NCBI RefSeq assembly: GCF_014204495.1
Contig: NZ_JACHLN010000003.1
Location: 248,001 to 312,000 of the forward strand
Reading direction: 5' to 3'
Length of the DNA stretch: 64,000 nt
From: Sphingomonas kyeonggiensis
GTDB taxonomy: Bacteria > Pseudomonadota > Alphaproteobacteria > Sphingomonadales > Sphingomonadaceae
Part shown: positions 61,493 through 64,000 of the stretch, one piece after another
Numbering within the stretch: the stretch's first letter is position 1
How the letters are laid out: every line of letters begins with the position of its first letter
Notes under the pieces: generated by a model
Told to the model about the DNA's origin: nothing
The model's database searches: none
Seen by the model: only the letters and a program-made list of their open reading frames with translations
Position numbers and translations under genes: made by a program

Positions 61493-61556
61493 ATCCGCGG
61501 GTGCCATTGACCGAGCCGGCGTAGCCAGGCGTGCCTCGAACGGCTCAGCCGGTGTC

Positions 61557-63014
61557 ATGACCAACACATCGCTCAATCGCCGCGCCCTGCTTGCCGCAGC
61601 CGCCCTTGCCTATCCCGCCCTGGTGATCGCCCGGGCCTCTGCACAGGTGGCACCGCCGTCCCAGGAAGGGCCCTTCCGCTTCAAGGGCTGGCGCGGCGCT
61701 GAGACCGACGCAGAGCGCGGCTTCTTCGAGGTCCCGGAAGATCGCCGCGATCCGCGCTCGCGGAAAATCCGGCTGGGCTATGTGCGCTTTCCTTCCACCG
61801 CAGCCAGGCCCGGCCCGCCGATCGTTTACCTGGCGGGTGGCCCCGGCGGAGCTGGATCCTCGGCCGCTGCCGGACCGCGCTTTCCGATCTTCATGGCCTT
61901 GCGCGAAGTCGCCGATGTGATCGCCTTCGACCAGCGCGGCACAGGCATGTCCGCCGCTATCCCTGCCAGGCCTGATCCTGTGGCTCCGCTGCCCGTGTTC
62001 ACGCGTGAGGGGCTGACGGCCTATTTCCGCGAAGACCTCCAGCGGGCTTGGAAGGACTGGGAACCAGCCGGCATCGCAATCCGCGGCTACAACACCGAAC
62101 AGAACGCCGACGACATCGACGATCTGCGGAAGCATCTGGGCACGGAGAAGATCGACCTCTGGGGCATCAGCTACGGCTCGCACCTCGCGCTCAGCGTGCT
62201 CAAGCGACACGGTGACCGGGTGAACCGCGTCGCGCTGGCCAGCCTTGAAGGGCAGGACCAGACCGTGAAGCGCCCGGCGCGGATCGACGCTTTCCTGGAT
62301 CAGGTCGACGCCCTGCTGGGTACGGACCCGGCGATCCGTGCGAAGATACCCGACTTCAAGGCCTTGATGCGCCGCGTTCATACCCGGCTCGAGGCGAACC
62401 CCATCCGGATGGCCACCAAGCTGGGAAACACACCGATCGAGTTGCAGCTGGGCGGCTTCGGCATCCAGCTCATGTCGGGCGGGCTGATCGCCAATCCGCG
62501 CACACTGGTGATGCTGCCGGAAATATATCGGGCGCTCGATGCCGGTAAAACGGAGGTGCTCGCGCCGTTCCTGGGCGAGTTTACCGGCCTTCTAGGTATC
62601 AGCGGCATGCCCGAGGCCATGGACCTGGCATCGGGAATTTCGCCCGGCCGCCTGGCCATGGTGCAGCGCGAGGCGCGGACAGCCGTATTGGGGGATGCGC
62701 TGAACTTCCCGATGCCGCACCTGCTGGGCGCGGTCCCGGCGGTCGACCTTGGCGAAGGCTTCCGGGCACCGATCCGCATCGGTCACCCCGCCCTGCTGGT
62801 TGCCGGATCGCTGGACGGCCGCACACCGCTGGCCGAACAAGCCGAGGTAGCGGCGCAATTCCAGCGCAAATCCCGCATGATCGTCGAGAATGCAGGCCAC
62901 AATGTCTTCGAGGCCCATCCCGATGTGCAGGGCCTGCTGGTGCGGTTCTTCAGCGGCGAGACACTGGCCGACACGAAGCTGGCCCTGCCTCCGCCAAAAT
63001 TCCAGCTGGGATGA
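61557..63014 (+). CDS. Exported alpha/beta hydrolase (proline iminopeptidase/TAP-like)
   Basis: A 485-residue hydrolase with start at 61557. The N-terminus (NRRALLAAAALAYPALVIARASAQ) is a signal with twin arginine, so Tat export is possible. GGPGGAG near residue 98 forms the oxyanion loop as in prolyl aminopeptidases, the nucleophile is S205 in GISYGS, and the histidine is in NAGHNVFE near the end, with D in GSLDGRTP as the acid. It probably cleaves peptides or esters. It is divergent from the membrane LytTR gene and may be its target. Confidence 0.9.
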   Translation: MTNTSLNRRALLAAAALAYPALVIARASAQVAPPSQEGPFRFKGWRGAETDAERGFFEVPEDRRDPRSRKIRLGYVRFPSTAARPGPPIVYLAGGPGGAGSSAAAGPRFPIFMALREVADVIAFDQRGTGMSAAIPARPDPVAPLPVFTREGLTAYFREDLQRAWKDWEPAGIAIRGYNTEQNADDIDDLRKHLGTEKIDLWGISYGSHLALSVLKRHGDRVNRVALASLEGQDQTVKRPARIDAFLDQVDALLGTDPAIRAKIPDFKALMRRVHTRLEANPIRMATKLGNTPIELQLGGFGIQLMSGGLIANPRTLVMLPEIYRALDAGKTEVLAPFLGEFTGLLGISGMPEAMDLASGISPGRLAMVQREARTAVLGDALNFPMPHLLGAVPAVDLGEGFRAPIRIGHPALLVAGSLDGRTPLAEQAEVAAQFQRKSRMIVENAGHNVFEAHPDVQGLLVRFFSGETLADTKLALPPPKFQLG

Positions 63015-63212
63015 CTTGACCGGAAACGCCGAGCGGCGAACGACCGCCGATGTCTAGACCTCCGCGAAAGGTGGATTGGCGGTAACGTGTCCCATATCAG
63101 TCATTCTGGACGCCGTTCAAAGTTGGCTGAACGAATGGCGGGTTTCGGGATCGCGTCGCACTAGACTGAACGATCGAGATTAGGGCGCAAACCGGTCGGC
63201 ACTAACCCGTCC

Positions 63213-64000
63213 CTACCGCCCCGCCACAAACCCCGGTGCGTCCGGCGGCACGCTCGCCCCGCGCCAGCGCTCCACCACGCCGACCGCGATCTTGCCGTCC
63301 TGGCGCAGCACGCGCTGGATCAGCACCGCGGCCTGCTGGCTGGTGGTGCCGATCGTCGCGCGGGTGCGGACCCAGAAGGTGTTCGAGCGGAAGCCGGTGC
63401 CCCAGGGGAGCGAGAGGTTGAGGTCGCCCAGGTCCTTGAGGGTGAGCTTGCCGTTGCGGGCGCGGATCTCGGCGAGGCGCTGGGCGGCGAGCGGGTCGCG
63501 GAACAGGACCTGCAGCATCTCGGGATCGGCGGCGTTGAGGTTGATCGCGGTGGCACCGGGCAGCGCCGTCACCAGCCGCTCGAGCCGGGCAGTCGCCTGG
63601 GGCTCGAGGCCGGCCATGCGCAGCGGGCGGATATCGGTGACCGGCCCGTAGAGGCGGACATAGGTGACCGCCTTGACCACATCCTCCGCCGACAGGCCGA
63701 CATCCTTGGCGATCGTCTGGAACAGCACGATCGCGCCGGCATCGCCGTTTCGCAGCATGTTGAGGTTGAAGCGCCCCTCAGCATCGGCGATCGCGAGGTC
63801 GAAGGTGCCGCCTTCGATCGGGGCGGCGCTTTCGGAGAGTTTCGCCCAGGGCTCGGTCTGGTTATCCTCGTTCGGCGCGGCGACCATGTCGCGGCGGAGC
63901 GCGACCACGGCGGAGAGTTCGCCGCCGCGAACTACGGCCAGCGCGCGGGCCGCTTCGCGGGTGCGGAGGGCGCGATCGAGTGCGATTTCTTCGCGATTGA
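63213..64000 (-). CDS. gspK: Type II secretion minor pseudopilin GspK (partial, N-terminus off right edge)
   Basis: The minus-strand frame is open from the right edge to the stop at 63213, about 262 codons. There is no good start inside the window: a GTG at 63908 is internal to the coding sequence, which continues upstream with NREEIALDRALRTREAARAL. The GspK features are FDLAIADAEGRFNLNML, the helix-hairpin-helix-like region LNAADPEMLQVLF, and ARNGKLTLKDLGDL. GspK caps the pseudopilus and needs calcium. The rest of the gsp operon must lie to the right. Confidence 0.87.
   Translation of the reverse strand, partial: NREEIALDRALRTREAARALAVVRGGELSAVVALRRDMVAAPNEDNQTEPWAKLSESAAPIEGGTFDLAIADAEGRFNLNMLRNGDAGAIVLFQTIAKDVGLSAEDVVKAVTYVRLYGPVTDIRPLRMAGLEPQATARLERLVTALPGATAINLNAADPEMLQVLFRDPLAAQRLAEIRARNGKLTLKDLGDLNLSLPWGTGFRSNTFWVRTRATIGTTSQQAAVLIQRVLRQDGKIAVGVVERWRGASVPPDAPGFVAGR

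Overview
The window is high-GC DNA in alphaproteobacterial style and most resembles a sphingomonad (Sphingomonas or a close relative). This is an inference from several points together: three large TonB-dependent receptors, an OprB-type porin, alphaproteobacterial-style rpoB and rpoC, an N-acetylglucosamine receptor/GntR/NagA cluster, and dispersed short GC-rich palindromes. No rRNA, CRISPR array, integrase or transposase gene was seen. One tRNA (proline, anticodon CGG) is present.

Layout. 1-7.5 kb, minus strand: a pair of M16 zinc-protease homologues (one with the HxxEH site, one without), a CocE/NonD-type secreted hydrolase, a Pro/Ala-rich single-span membrane protein, and an isolated contractile-tail sheath protein. 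7.5-16.3 kb, plus strand: rpoB and rpoC behind a clear TTGACA-N17-TATATC promoter, closed by a strong terminator. 16.4-29.2 kb: small exported and hypothetical proteins, a YciI-like protein, a sulfotransferase, an OprB-like porin, a chemoreceptor, a TonB-dependent receptor, a DUF1993-like protein, a PanE-like reductase, a small membrane diguanylate cyclase and a HAD hydrolase. 29.2-32.6 kb, minus strand: phytase, modA, a 50-residue membrane peptide, modB and modC in a tight row. 32.7-36.1 kb: an HscC-type Hsp70 with an overlapping J-like membrane partner. 36.1-43.1 kb: lepA, a TonB receptor, a NadR-like kinase and pnuC, all on the minus strand, then an adrenodoxin-reductase-type flavoprotein. 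43.2-46.8 kb: tRNA-Pro, an ABC-F ATPase and a pectate lyase.

47.1-54.7 kb is the most interesting region. A MacA/MacB-like exporter (adaptor, ATPase, FtsX-like permease) on the minus strand is preceded by a translationally coupled 88-residue exported peptide. Divergently transcribed are a sigma-54 activator and its histidine kinase. The shared control region and the end of the small gene hold three sigma-54 type promoter matches and a 19-bp near-perfect palindrome. This reads as a self-contained envelope-sensing efflux module.

55.0-59.9 kb is an N-acetylglucosamine module: TonB receptor, GntR/UTRA repressor and NagA, with an ordered set of GGTAC operator half-sites between the divergent receptor and regulator. 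The window ends with a membrane LytTR regulator, a divergent exported alpha/beta hydrolase, and the C-terminal part of GspK of a type II secretion system running off the right edge.
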